A stretch of 64,000 nucleotides of DNA from Riptortus pedestris (Eukaryota; Arthropoda; Insecta; Hemiptera; Alydidae). Each line of letters begins with the position of its first letter. The first letter of the stretch is position 1. The notes beneath the pieces were generated by a model that searched no databases, was not told where the DNA came from, and saw only the letters and a program-made list of their open reading frames with translations. The position numbers and the translations under genes were made by a program. This document shows positions 1 to 13,531 of the stretch, in pieces. The stretch spans positions 11,565,001 through 11,629,000 of the forward strand of contig CM032233.1 in assembly GCA_019009955.1 (NCBI GenBank), read 5' to 3'.

Positions 1-131
1 CAAAATGCATTCAATTTATCGTTATGCGAGATAGTGAAAACGGTTAGTGACACAACTCAGCAATGCCCCACCAGGCAGGTTTGGAGTTTCTTTGAGGGAA
101 ATCAACTATTGAGGTCGTACTCATGCGTCGT

Positions 132-1000
132 ACCATAACTGCATTTTGTTTCTTTCGTGTATGTTTGTTTGTTTGTTTGTTTGTTACCTTTTCACGCATA
201 AACGGCTGAACCGAATTTTATGAAACTTGGTATGTATATTACTACTTGCCCAACTTAGACTTTAGGCTATATTAATATTCTCTAAGACAAACAGGAGTGG
301 GGGTTATAAGGGAGGCCTGAAATTAAAAATAGCGATATTTCGTTTCCTATTGCTTTTTCAGCAATTATGCCCATAACAAAAGTTATTTATTTTGTAATTT
401 AGAGTAACTTTTGTCATATGCACTCTTGCCGTATACGGAATTATAAATGAGTTATAAGCTAAAAATTATAGCGGGAGTCAACAATTTTATTTGGCACAAA
501 AGACTCAACCGAACTAAATAAAACACTCATGTATTAGCACTAACGCCTTCCATATAATAAGCCATACTATTTCTAGGGACGGGCAGGAGTGGGGTTTATA
601 AGGAAGGCCTGAAATTAAAAATAGTGATTTCCTATTGGGGTTTCGGTAAATATGCACATAAAAAAAGTTGTTTATTTTGTTATTAAGAGATATTTACTCA
701 ACACTTCTTTTCAATATGAACTACCAGGTACCTCAAATGAAAAAATTGATTCAAATGTATGTCAATATTTTCTCATTAATAATTCAAATCTATGCATAAT
801 GCACAGGAAACGGGAAATATGACAATATGCAGGACAGTGAAGCCTTACATAAAAAAATAATTTTATTATTAACAAATCCACAGAAACGACGGGTGTTAAC
901 CCTAAACACTGGGACGGATAAATGTCAAAATATTGTGCAAAGTAAAGCCTTGCCAAAAATATACCATCACCATTCAGCCTCAAATGAATTCCCGAGCGAA

Positions 1001-1003
<3 letters not shown>
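132..1003 (+). mobile_element. Family A copy at the window's left side
   Basis: CATAACTGCATTTTGTTTCT, (GTTT)n, ACGGCTGAACCGAATTTTAT, two or more monomers (blocks at ~293 and ~587), CAAATCCACAGAAACGACGG and CTCAAATGAATTCCCGAGCG. The final CTAGTA is replaced by (TA)n. A 3' end scrap of family H (86-130, inverted) precedes it. Confidence 0.75.
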
Positions 1004-1070
<67 letters not shown>

Positions 1071-1073
<3 letters not shown>

Positions 1074-1206
1074 GTTACCGTACTAGCGGTTGCAATTATT
1101 GTTTGATCGTTATCAAACTCGATATTTAGTAGTTTTATTTAAAAAGAAAGATTAAGTTCTTTAACGGCTGAAATCGGACCAGGGGGAAGGACGTTTAGAA
1201 GGGAAG
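1071..1206 (-). repeat. Family H body fragment
   Basis: CTGTTACCGTACTAGCGGTT and AACGGCTGAAATCGGACCAG directly after (TA)n (1001-1070). The rest of the copy is missing. Confidence 0.7.
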
Positions 1207-1267
1207 AACTAGCCTTAGAAGGGACTACTGTCGGCTAATAGTTCGAATACATTTGTGGGTCATGGGT

Positions 1268-1528
1268 ATAATTTTACTTGTGTGCAGTCAGTTAGTATGT
1301 GTTTTACAGTCAGTGTTCTACTGCAGTAGCGGCATATAGGTTCATCTTGTGTACTCATTAGATATGAATGTGTTAGTCTAGTGTGCTCTGTGCGTAGGCG
1401 TGTAAGTACAATTTCTTCTCTTCTAGAGTGTCTATTACTTGAAATCCAGTTGAGCGCGTTTGACTTGATTCCTCTAAGTTTACTGTCAGTGTTATACCAT
1501 AAATTATTCCAGTCATTAATTACGAGTT
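1268..1528 (-). pseudogene. Non-LTR retrotransposon pol C terminus (I/R1-type)
   Basis: About 80 uninterrupted codons on the minus strand containing EIVLTRLRTEHTRLTHSYLM and CRYCSRTLTVKHILTDC. This is the conserved 'LTRLR-GHT-LTH...C--C--LTVEHIL--C' block after the RNase H domain in I/R1-type elements. The family H copy at 1529-2397 abuts it directly. Confidence 0.8.
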
Positions 1529-2397
<869 letters not shown>

Positions 2398-2500
2398 ATT
2401 CTCTCTTCACAATGAAGGAATTTACGTCCAATGCTGAGCCGAGCAAGTACAACTTGTTCTCTTCCTCCTAATACTATGGAATTGTTGAGTAATGAACGAG
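2398..2500 (-). pseudogene. Second non-LTR pol fragment
   Basis: The minus strand reads REQVVLARLSIGRKFLHCEE, homologous to the LTRLR-GHT block of the fragment at 1268-1528 but a different, diverged copy. It is split by the family H element. Confidence 0.5.
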
Positions 2501-2509
2501 TAGTACATT

Positions 2510-3093
2510 TTAGCAGATTTCCCTTAAGGGAAATCAGCTATCGAGGTCGTACTCATGACGCGATTTTCGAAAAAGTTCTTCAAATGTCCATCGATTCAAC
2601 CTAGGAGATGACGTAAATGAGGTCCGTTCAAAATTATATATATATATATATATATATTTGTCTGTTAACGCTCTAGCGGGCGCAATTTTTGTTTGATCGT
2701 AACCGAACTCGATATTTAAACGTTTTATGTAAAAAGACAGATCAAGTTCGTTAATGGCTGAAATCGGACCAGTGGGAGGGGAGGTTTAGAGGGGGGATTT
2801 TCGAAAATTCGAAATATCTCCGTTACTGTACGTCGGATCGAAAAATTGTATAGAACCAATCTTATTGAAAATTATATTTACTGTAAATATTGTTCTTATA
2901 CATTTATTCTCTATCTTGAATATTAACCGAGATATTTGCATCTTTATTAAATGTGGGTGCATAACGGACGAAGTGAGTTTCCCGCCAAAAGCTAGGTCAG
3001 CCGTTCCTTAACAGTTCGGCTCTCGTGAAATTTCTCTATTATAAAACTTCACGTGGGAAATCTGCTTAGTTTACGCAGCCCCTGCTTGACGGA
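2510..3093 (-). mobile_element. Family H copy
   Basis: Complete inverted copy: 3' end TTAGCAGATTTCCCTTAAGG, a short (TA)n (2634-2657), and 5' GCCCCTGCTTGACGGA at 3093, beside the RNase H relic. Confidence 0.85.
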
Positions 3094-3097
3094 CTTT

Positions 3098-3480
3098 TCT
3101 TATTTGAGAAAAAGCGTCTAGGTGAGGTATGTCCAAAAACTCTATTTGTTCAAGTTGAGTTGATTGTTTGGCTGCTTTGTCTACTATATCACTTTGAGAT
3201 ATGCCCACATGGCCGGGTAACCAATAAATAGTAATGTGCTTTTTTAGTCTATGAATATTGTTAAAAATTTCAATAATAAGGGGATTGGTGGAGTATATTT
3301 CTTAAAAGTGACATTATGGAGCTTAATGAGCCTGTAGAAATGACTATGTCTCTATTCGTATGTTTGTTGAGAAGGGCATTTATGAACTTGGCAGTGATTC
3401 GAGGTAGTGGAATGTAAGATCTTGGACTGTGCATAGAGTCACAATGAATACCGTATGGTTATTCATTATTTTGCTTCATT
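3098..3480 (-). pseudogene. Non-LTR retrotransposon RNase H relic
   Basis: The minus strand gives HITIYWLPGHVGISQSDIVD and KQSTQLEQIEFLDIPHLDAF. Upstream frameshifted pieces (AKFINALLNKHTNR) fit the preceding part of RNase H. The last codons join a family H 5' end exactly as at 18604-18611. Confidence 0.75.
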
Positions 3481-3654
3481 ATACAACATTTATTCCCATT
3501 TCCCCTCTCGGCAGCTACTTTACATTTCACTCGTGTCTATTGACTCAAGGTCAAACAATAGAACACTTGTCTTGACAAATGAGATGATTACCGCTCCACT
3601 CTTAAGTGTATAACACCACCTTTGGCGAAAGTAATTAGTCTCAAGCTAAAAACG

Positions 3655-3815
3655 TCCGTCAAGCAGGGGCTGCGTAAACTAAGCAGATTTCCCACGTGAA
3701 GTTTTACAATAGAGAAATCTGCCCAATAACAAGTGTAGTAAGTAGTAAGGGATCACTAAACTTATACACGAGGGACGAATAGTTACGAAAACGGCCGCCA
3801 GAGCTCTGTCCAAAT
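3655..3815 (+). repeat. Family H 5' fragment
   Basis: TCCGTCAAGCAGGGGCTGCG through CGAATAGTTACGAAAACGGC and the GCCAGAGCTC variant, then cut off by a family A 3' segment. Confidence 0.8.
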
Positions 3816-4076
3816 CTATGTTAATATTTTGTCCTTTATAATTCAAAACTATGCATAACGCACAGGAGACGGGAAATATGACAATATGGAGGACAGTGAA
3901 GTCTTACATAAAAAATTAATTTTATTATTAAAAAATCCACATCAACGATGGGTATAAACCCTAAACGCTGGGACGGGTAAATGTCAAAATATTGTGTAAA
4001 TTAAAGCCTTGCCAAAAACATACCACGCCATTCAGCCTCAAACGAATTCTCGGGCGATGCCGGGTATCTGAGCTAG

Positions 4077-4080
<4 letters not shown>
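3816..4080 (+). repeat. Family A 3' fragment
   Basis: ATTCAAAACTATGCATAACG to GGGCGATGCCGGGTATCTGA and GCTAGTATATATATA. It joins a (TA)n tract that continues into a family H body. Confidence 0.8.
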
Positions 4081-4111
<31 letters not shown>

Positions 4112-4118
<7 letters not shown>

Positions 4119-4620
4119 CTGTTAATGATCTAGAAGTCACTATGTGTGTTAATTGCTTAACTCCGTATTCAACCGTTTTATTCAAAAAGGAAGATAAAGT
4201 TCGTTAATAGTAGAAATCGGACCAGAGGAGTGGGGGATTAGGGAGGAAATTTCGAAATATCTCCGTTAATATACGTCGAATCAAATAATTAAATAATATT
4301 AATATACATAATTATATAATAATATTATTGAAAGTTTAATGTTCTATAAATATTGTTATTTACATGATTTCTCTATCTTCAATATTAGCCGAGATGTTGG
4401 AATTTTTTTAGATCTCAGCCTTCAGTAAGCCCCTACTTTCAGTGGTCGTACGTTGAGAATAAGCAAAAATATAACACGAATAGTATAATTTCAAGCTGAA
4501 ATTACAAATATTGTGTTCAACAAATTTTTTCTGGATGAGAAACATCCAAATACGTTCTGATGACCCCACCCCCTACTAATTAACTAAATTTATTTGGGCA
4601 TTATCTATATTTTAGGTTGG
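4112..4620 (-). repeat. Diverged family H body
   Basis: CTGTTAATGATCTAGAAGTC, AAGTTCGTTAATAGTAGAAA and TTAGCCGAGATGTTGGAATT; both ends are lost. Confidence 0.65.
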
Positions 4621-4751
4621 CAATCGATTGGAATTTTAAAAATTCGAAATATCTCCGTAATTATTTTATCGGATTAAAAAAGCGGGACTAACCCCTTCCG
4701 CAAACACTCTCTGTTCTCCCATCATTGGCTTAGTACGTATAACATAAAACG

Positions 4752-5193
4752 TCCGTCACGCAGGGGCTGCGTTAACTAAGCAGATTTCCCACGCGCGTCA
4801 TATGAATTCATTTATCTCAAGACATAAACGATCAATGATAAGGATATTTGGTATTTAGGCTTCAAATGAAGTGTTTCATAATACTACAGCTTATTCTAAA
4901 TATGGCATGAGTAGGAGGGGGAGGCCGAAAACTAAAAAATGCAATTATCTCGGTTATCATTAAAGATAGTGAAAAAGCGTACATAACAACATTTATAGAA
5001 CATTACATTTGCAATAAGGTTGTCCCTATACAATATTTCGATTCGACTCATAACAGAGATATTAAGAATTTTTAAAATTCTACACCCCTAAACCCCCCCC
5101 TATCCAATTTCGCCCATTAACGAACTTGATATTTTTGCATAAAACGTTTAAATATCGAGTTTGGTAGCGATCAAACAAAAACAGACCAATATA

Positions 5194-5255
<62 letters not shown>

Positions 5256-5842
5256 TTTAAAATTGTAACCTCTGTCTGTATATTGATTGTTTCGCGAAAT
5301 TTCACGATACTTTTTCGCTTCACATCTCATAGACACGAAACCTGCAAGTTCGCCACGTATTTCCATTTATCTCAAACGTAAAAGTTCAATGAGAACAATA
5401 TTTGGTATTTAAGCTTCAAATAAAGTGCTTCATAATAACTTAATAGAATATTGAAAATACGAGATGAGTAGGAGTGGGGCTTTACTGAAGACCGAAAACT
5501 AAAAAATGCAATTATCTCAGTAAATAATCAAGATAGTGAAACAATGTATATAACAACGTTTATAGAACATTACATTTGCAATAAGATTGGTGCTATACAA
5601 TTATTTGGTCCAATTTTTTTTTATAAAACGATTATATATCAAGTTTGGTAACGATAAGTCAAAAATTGCGACCGCTAGAGTAACATACAAACATATATAT
5701 ATATATATATATATACAGTTTTGAACGGACCTCATTTTCTTCATCTCCTGGGTAGAATCGATGGACATTTGAAGAAAAGTTTCGAAAATGGCGTCATGGG
5801 TAAGACCTCAATAGCTGATTCCCCTTAAGGAAAATCTGCTAA
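4752..5842 (+). mobile_element. Composite family H copy with a family A head inside
   Basis: 5' TCCGTCACGCAGGGGCTGCG, body, (TA)n (about 5187-5253), then a family A head (5254-5345: TTGTAACCTCTGTCTGTATA), then a second partial family H body and the 3' end CCCCTTAAGGAAAATCTGCT, AA at 5842. Confidence 0.75.
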
Positions 5843-6384
5843 AACGACTTGCCTTAGAGTATTGAAATATTTTATTTAGGACTGTTACATTATCATCTAG
5901 TTGTGAATCCCTTTTCGGAAAATCGACTAAGGGGGAGGTTTAGAGGAGGGCGACAATAAGAAACTGCAAATTCCTCGCCCCTATTACAGTCATGTGCTGA
6001 TCACATCAGATTTCCCTCAAGGGAATTTGAAAATTCGAAAAATCTCAGTTAACATACATCAGATTGAAACATTGTGTAGAACCAATTTTATCGTAAATTT
6101 CATTTCCTAAATTTAATATTGCTCTGTTTTGTTTTTCTCTATGTTTGATTATTAAAAGAGATATTTGCACTTTTCAGCCCTTCAGGAAAACCCCACTACA
6201 ATAATAACAATAAGCCCCGCATGTCATTATAACAATAAGCTGTTATATCACGAACCACTTTATTGGTACTAAAGACCTTTTCTCTTTATTATAATAATAT
6301 TTATAAATTATTTTTTCACTTTCAAATGAAATCATTTTGTAATTTTTCTGGAGGATAAAATTCATTTTCTGGATAGAAATCTGA
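5843..6384. other. Fragments of family H body, otherwise unassigned
   Basis: Contains TTTCCCTCAAGGGAATTTGA, CAGTTAACATACATCAGATT and TATTAAAAGAGATATTTGCA: diverged family H pieces. No gene. Confidence 0.45.
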
Positions 6385-7400
6385 GGGTAATTGGAATATT
6401 TGCCCATGCAACAAAGGCTTTTGAGTTAGTAGATCATGAAATACTACTGAATAAGTTAGAATATTATGGAATAAAAGGCATTGCTCATGAACTTTTTCGC
6501 TCTTATCTCTGTAACTGTAGACAGTAAAGTAGAAGTTAATGATATCAATGGATATAAAATTATTTTAGAATGGCAAACAATTGCATGCGGTGTTCCCCAA
6601 GGTTCAATATTAGGTCCATTACTATTTTTAATATATCCCAGCTAACCTTAAACCAATTAAAATCTATTCTTTATACTGATGATACCAGTATAATTGTAAA
6701 GGGTACAGACCCAGAAAAGCTGAAACAAGATGGCTCTCTTACTATTAAATCATTATCCGTTTTTTTTAATGGCTAATAAGCTAGCTATGAACGTGTCGAA
6801 AACAAATATTCTAGATTTCACTAAACTTTTCTCACATTCTTCAGGAGTGATCTTAATTAATAATCGTGACATCTTACCAGTCCCTATGATAAAGGTTCTA
6901 GTATTGACTGTGAATAACACCTTGACTGGTTCAATCATATTGAAGAATTGAGTAAGAAGCTAAAATCGCTTTTATTCTTATTAAAATAAGTTAAAAAATA
7001 TCTTCCAATGGAAACTCTATTATTAATATGGATAATTCCTTAGTCGGTCATATTATGGTGTTATGCATGGGGGCAACTCAAAAATTCATATTTTAATATT
7101 TAAATTGCAAAAATATACGGTTTATATACAACAGAAAGTCGAGGGACTCCTGTCATCCACTTTTTAACGAGTCAAAAATAGTGACTTTTTCCTCAATATA
7201 TATCTCCAAACAATATTGTTTGTGAAACAATTTGTTTTACAAAAATATTATAACACATAATCGTAAAACAAGATACAAGAATATGTTTCAAATCCCCATG
7301 ATTTTCAGGAGTGAAAATCGTTAACGCTCTGCCCGATTGTATCATATCTATTAACGAGTACTCTTTGTATAAAAATAAATTAAAGAACGTCATTTATGAC
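6385..7400 (+). pseudogene. Non-LTR retrotransposon reverse transcriptase pseudogene (CR1/Jockey-like)
   Basis: Broken frames show, in order, [20 protein letters not shown] (family: FLDLSKAFDTVDH), a GVPQGSILGPLLFLIY block, YTDDTSIIVKGTDPEKL (family: FADDT), NKLAMNVSKTN, a degraded FLGV-ID--LTW segment at about 6890-6950, and a tail ending NALPDCIISINEYSLYKNKL. The first catalytic Asp is replaced by His, the YTDD box survives, and stops and frameshifts occur throughout. Upstream endonuclease and the element ends are absent. Confidence 0.85.
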
Positions 7401-7595
7401 TGATATTTTTATAGACAAGATGAATACTTTCAAAAATATTTAATTATTAAATAAAACTACTAAATAGTTATAATTAATATCGGTCTAAAATAATGTGTGA
7501 TCACGGACATTGTCTCTATGAAGTGGGACATGTTTCTCATCATTTATAAAGCTTGTCATCCTTCAATAAAATTGCATGTCAACAAATAAAAAAAT

Positions 7596-8143
7596 TCCGT
7601 CACGTAGGGGCTGCGAAAACTAAGCAGATTTCCCACGTGAAGTTTTACAATAGAGAAATCTGCCTAATAACAACTGTAGTAGTAAGAAACCTCTACACCT
7701 AAAACATTATTTAGGGCGTAATAACCCAGTAGTTTCTAGCCCCAAAAAACAGTTAACCTAACATCTAAACCTATTCACGAGGGACGAATAGTTATGGAAA
7801 CGGCCGCCAGAGCTCTCGGCGGAAAGTCTGATCAAACTAATGATGACCACACGCAGAATACAAATGCAAATATCTCGGTTAGTATTCAAGATACAGAATA
7901 CATGTATTGAACAATATTTATAGTAAATTGTAATTTGCAATAAGATTTATTCTATACAATTTTTCGATCCGACGCATAATAAAGGAGATATTTTGAATTT
8001 TCAAAAATCCCCCCTGTAACCCCCCCCCTCCCACTGGTCCGATTTCAGCCATTAACGAACTTGATCTTCCATTTTACACAAAACGATTAAATTCCGAGTT
8101 TGGTAACGATCAAACAAACATTCCGACCGCTAGAGCGTTAACA

Positions 8144-8204
<61 letters not shown>

Positions 8205-8324
8205 GAACGGACCTCATTTTCGTCATCTCCTGGGTAGGATCGATGGACATTTGAAGAAATTTTTCGAAACTCGCATCATGAGTACGACCTCAATAGCTCA
8301 TTTCCCTTAAGGGAAATCTGCTAA
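7596..8324 (+). mobile_element. Family H copy
   Basis: TCCGTCACGTAGGGGCTGCG at the 5' end, the GGCCGCCAGAGCTC variant, (TA)n at about 8147-8198, and 3' TTTCCCTTAAGGGAAATCTG then CTAA. Complete at both ends. Confidence 0.85.
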
Positions 8325-8593
8325 AAATGTATGTTTTAGAGTTGTAAAAAAAGTGTAAATATTTAGAGTTGTACTTACATTTTTAATGAAACTAATGTAT
8401 TGTATATAATTAATTAAATTGATGAATTTTGCACTATGTATTCTTAGAATTTGACCTAATTTGTTAACGAATGTATTATATAAGTATAAATGTAAGTCAA
8501 TAATTTGTAAAGAATTTAATTGACATAATATTAGAAAATTGTTTATAGAAAAACAAAAAAAAACTATATGGCGTATCCTATTATTTTATGATA
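8325..8593. other. Short unassigned spacer
   Basis: AT-rich, no open frame. It may be 3' tail sequence of the non-LTR relic to its left, but nothing proves it. Confidence 0.3.
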
Positions 8594-9904
8594 ATACTAG
8601 CTCAGATACACGGCTTCGCCCGGGAATTCATTTGAGCCTGAATGGTGATGGTATTTTTTTTGGGCAAGGCTTTACTTTGTACAATATTTTGAAATTTACC
8701 CGACCCAGTGTGTAGGATCTATACCGTCGTTGCTGTGGATTTGTTAATAATAAAATTAATTTTTTATGTAAGACTTCACTGTCCTCCATAATGTCATATT
8801 TCCCATCTTCTGTGCATTATGCATAGATTTGAATTATTAAGGATAAAATATTAACATAGAATTTGAATTAATTTTTCCAGGTGAGGTATCTGGTAATTCA
8901 TATTGGAAAGAATTGTTGAGCATATCAGTATTTCTACGCAAATTAATTGCTTCATACATCGTTCCCGAAAAAATGTATGAAACAAAAGTTACTTTAAATA
9001 ACAAAGTAAACAACTTTTGTTATGTGCACGTTTGTCGAAAGACGAATAGACAATGAAATATCGCGAATTTTGTTTCCCCCTCCCCAGCCGGGTATCTGAG
9101 CTAGTATAGCTTATTATCATGGAAGAATTAATGCTAATTCACATACCGAGTTTTGTTAAGTTCGGTTCAATCGTCAGTCCCCAATACAATTGTTGGCTCC
9201 CGCAATCGTTTTAGTGTATATCTCGTTTATACTTTGTTATAAGACAAAAGTGAATACTACAAAAGTTACTTCAAATAAAAAAAAAAAAAAACTACTTTTA
9301 TCATGTGCATATTTGCAGAAAAACGAATAGAAAACGAAATACCACTATTTTTAAATTCAGGCCACTGTTACAACCCCCACACCCGCCCGTCCCTAGAAAT
9401 GTTGGTATGGCTTATTATAATGGAGGCGTTAGTTCTAATACACATATCGAGTTTTATTTAGTTCGGTTGAGTCCTTTGTGCCAAATGACATTTTTCACTT
9501 CCGCTGTAGGTTTTAGCGTATATCTCGTTTATAAATCGGTATACGAAAAAAGTCTATATAACAAAGGTTACTCTAAATGACAAAATAAACAACTTTTGTT
9601 ATGTTTATATTTACCGAAAAATTAATAGAAAACGAAATATAGCTATTTTTAATTTGAGGCTTCCCTTATAACCCCCACTCCTGTTCGTCTCAGAGAATAT
9701 TAATATAGCCTAAAGTCTATGTTGGATTAGTAGTAATAGACATACCAAGTTTCATAAAATTCGGTTCAGCTGTTTATGCGTGAAAAGGTAACAAACAATC
9801 ATACACGAAAGAAACAAAAGGCAGTTATGGTGTCTATGACATGTGAAACGAAAAAGTATCGTGAAATTTCGTGAAAAAAAATCAATGTACAGACAGAGGT
9901 TACA

Positions 9905-9944
<40 letters not shown>

Positions 9945-11075
9945 ATATATATATAAAATTGTAACCTCTGTCTGTACATTGATTTTTTTCGCGAAATTTC
10001 ACGATAACTTTTCGTTTCACATGTCATAGACACCATAACTGCATTTTGTTTCTTTCGTGTATGTTTGTTTGTTTGTTTGTTTGTTTGTTTGTTTGTTTGT
10101 TTGTTTGTTTGTTTGTTTGTTTGTTACCTTTTCACGCATAAACGGCTGAACCGAATTTCATGAAACTTGGTATGTATATTACTACTAACCCAACTTAGAC
10201 TTTAGGCTATATTAATTTTCTCTGAGACGAACAGGAGTGGGGGTTATAAGGGAAGCCTGAAATTAAAAATAGCGATATTTCGTTTTCTATTGGTTTTTCG
10301 GCAAATATGCACATAACAAAAGTTGTTTATTTTGATATTTAGAGTAACTTTTGTTATATACACTTTTGTCGTATACCGAAATTTAAATGCGCTATACGCT
10401 AAAAATTTGAGCGGGAGTCAACAATATTATTTGCCAATAAAGACTCAACCGAACTAAATAAAACTCGGTATGTGTATTAGCAGTGAAGCCTTCATTGTAA
10501 TAAGCCATACCAACATTTCTATGGACGGGCAGGAGTGGGGGTTATAAAGGAAGCCTGAAATTAAAAATAGCGATATTTCGTTTCGTATTGGTTTTTCCGC
10601 AAATATAGAAATAACAAAAGTTGTTTATTTTGTTATTTGGAGTAACTTTTGTTATATACACTTTTGTCGTATACCTAAGTGTAAATGAGTTACACATTAA
10701 AACTTTAGCGGGCACTAACGGCTGAACCGAACTTAACCAATCTCGGTATGTCAATTAGCATTAATTCTTCCATGATTATAAGTTATATTAAAATATTTAG
10801 GTTCGAACGGGAGGGGAGTTATAAGGGAGGCCTGAAATAAAAATTCACCATATTTACATGTATAAGAAACGGGAAATATAAAAATATCGAAGACTATGAA
10901 GAATTATCGAACAAATAATTCTATTATTAGCAAATCACTGGCAACGACGGGTATCAATCCTAAACACTGGGACGGGTAAATGTCAAAATATTGTGCAATG
11001 TAAAGCCTGCTAAAATATACCATCACCATTCAGACTCAAATGAATTCCCGGGCGAAGCCGGGTATCTGAGCTAGT
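8594..11075. mobile_element. 2.5 kb palindrome made of two inverted family A copies
   Basis: Outer ends CTAGCTCAGATACACGGCTT (8594) and its inverse (11075) are family A 3' termini. The two copies meet tail to tail at a (TA)n centre (9908-9957) through ACCTCTGTCTGTACATTGAT and its inverse. The right half (~1.12 kb) is nearly complete with a long (GTTT)n at 10062-10124. The left half carries an extra internal family A end near 9090-9115. Confidence 0.85.
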
Positions 11076-11525
11076 ATATATATAAAATGGAAGTGAACAC
11101 ATTTCAACCAAATATTTTGATTGATTAATTTAATACGATTTCACGGAAATTGCATCAGATTTTTTTGTTTATTACAGCAAGTGAGTGTTTGGTTCTGATA
11201 ATGGCCATTCAAATGAGAATGCATTGATAACGCTATCTATAGTTGAGGGATGAGTAGATATGATATACAAATACCTCATATTTAATTGCACTTACTGAGA
11301 GGTTTCAACTTAGATTACTTTTTTTCCTCATGGTTTCCTAATGCATATTGAGAACAATTCTACCATAGAGGGGAGATGTATTCCCTCGAGCTGAAAGTTT
11401 GGTTTCTATTGGGCAGCAAGTATATTTTTGTTTCTGTTACTTTTCATTTAGTTTTCTTAGATGGATTGATGCCAACCTCTATGCTGTATTGAGCACTGTC
11501 TGTAACCTGGGATAGGTGAGAACTA

Positions 11526-12300
11526 TTAGCAGATATCCCTTGAGGGAAATCAGCTAGCTATTGAGGCTGTACTCATGACGCGATTTTCGAAATTTTTCTT
11601 CAAATGTCCTAACATCCTAAGAGATGACGAAAATGAGGTCCGTTCAAAATTGTATATGTATATTTGACTATTACCGCCCTAGAGGTCTTAATTACTGTTT
11701 GATCGTTATCAAACTCGACATTTAGTAGTTTTATGTAAAAAGAAAGATTAAGTTCGTTAATGGCTGAAATCGGACGAGGGGGAGGGGGGTCTAGACGTGG
11801 AGAATTATGAAAATTCGAAATATCTCCGTTACTATACGTCGGATCGAAAAACTATAAAATCAATCTTATTGCAAATAAAATGAACAACAAATATTACCAT
11901 ACACATTTATTATCTATCGTGAATATTAACCGAGATATTTGAATTTTTTTTATTTTTAGCCTCCAGCAAACCCCCCACTTCTACTCATGTTATATAAATA
12001 ATACTCTGTTATATAATAAAGCACATTATTCGAAGCTTAAATGCCAAATATTGTTTTTAAGAGGCCTTTATTATACATGCAAATATGTTCTATCTTCTCC
12101 CACCCCCGTTTTAAGTTCTTGGACTACTTAAAATTGATTGATTGAGATAAAAATTATTCCGATTCATTATAAATTACAGTACTAGATATAGTATATAGTT
12201 TTCAATATAATTAATATTTTATATTAAAGAATGTAGATTTATCTATAGTTAAATTTCACGGGGGAAATCTGCATAGCTTACACAGCCCCTGCGTGACGGA
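11526..12300 (-). mobile_element. Family H copy
   Basis: Inverted copy: the 3' end TTAGCAGATATCCCTTGAGG at 11526, a (TA)n reduced to a few units near 11655, body, and the 5' end GCCCCTGCGTGACGGA at 12300. Confidence 0.8.
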
Positions 12301-12699
12301 TTTTTTTACTTAGTCTTGTCCCAAATTGTGTCCATACTTAGACAGTAGTCATGAAAAATCTGCTGATACCTCTCTATACTTAGCCCCTATACTTGTAAAT
12401 GAATTTAAAATAAGTTTCGGTTGCACTTCATTATTAATACAATTGGCGATTTTAAGAGGGGTGGCACGGAACCTTAGGGCACCCTGTATATTTAAAAATA
12501 ATTTATACATTGTTAGAATATTTTAAATCTGACTTTAGTTTCGTGTTTTTCTTTATTTAGTTTTACACTTTATTACACAGTCCCTGAATGGATGTGCAAT
12601 ATTTAATTCTTGGTTGTTAATCAGTGTGTATATAGTTGTTACAGCAGCTGATGATGACTGTAGGGTCTGCCGAAATATTGTTTCTGTGAAAATTAAAAA
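12301..12699. other. Unassigned stretch between two family H copies
   Basis: Contains GGTGGCACGGAACCTTAGGG and CAGCTGATGATGACTGTAGG, which look like parts of an old dispersed repeat. No open frame is recognisable. Confidence 0.4.
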
Positions 12700-13471
12700 G
12701 CCCGTAACGTAGGGGATACATAAACTAAGCACATTTCCCACGAGAAGTTATACAATAGATAAATCTATATACTTGTAACACTTAAGTAAAAGGTAATGAA
12801 AAATCTTTCAGTCAATTTCAATAACATCCTAAAGGAAAGCGTCTGAATTGTAAACAAACAGGTCTGCCAACTGCTCAGAGCTGAAGAGATAGATAGAAAT
12901 ATTCTTCACCGTAAAGACAAACAATTACTGAATAAAGCATATTAATTTTATTCAAAACTGTCTACTATATCTACTATTGTAATTTATAATGAGTCAGAAT
13001 AATTTATTATTTCAATCACTCATATTTTAGTAATCCAAGAAATAATGACGGGCGGGAGAGGCGATCAACAGAACATATATGCATATATATCAGAAAGTAG
13101 AAGTTCAACGATATTTTGTATTTAATGTAATGAAGTGCTACATGATATAACAGGTTATTATTAATATGACATGAGTAGGAGTGAGGGTTTGCTGAAAGCT
13201 GAAAAATGCAAATATCACGGTTAATACTCAAGATAGAGAATAAATGTATGTAACAATGTGTATAATACATTCAATTTACAATAAAATTGATTCTATACAA
13301 GTTTTCGATCCGACGTATAGTAACGCTGATATTTCTAATTTTCAAAAATCCCGCATCCCACTGGTCCGATTTCTGCCATTAACAAATTTGATCTTTCTTT
13401 TTACATAAAACAATTAAATATCGAGTTTTGTAACGATCAAACTAAATTTTCGACCGCTAAAGCTTTATCAC

Positions 13472-13531
<60 letters not shown>

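Noticed and set aside
827..1129. 100-residue open frame with a long Ile-Tyr repeat
   Set aside because: It is translation of a (TA)n tract flanked by transposon ends; the same applies to the other Tyr-Ile-repeat frames at 3961, 5148, 9752, 16844, 21637, 23880 and 34875.
10062..10124. (GTTT)n tract as a CRISPR-like or telomeric array
   Set aside because: It is a simple microsatellite at a fixed place in family A, with no spacers and no telomere motif.
12326..12526. 66-residue frame between two family H copies
   Set aside because: No domain; the region looks like old repeat sequence, and the frame is what chance would give.
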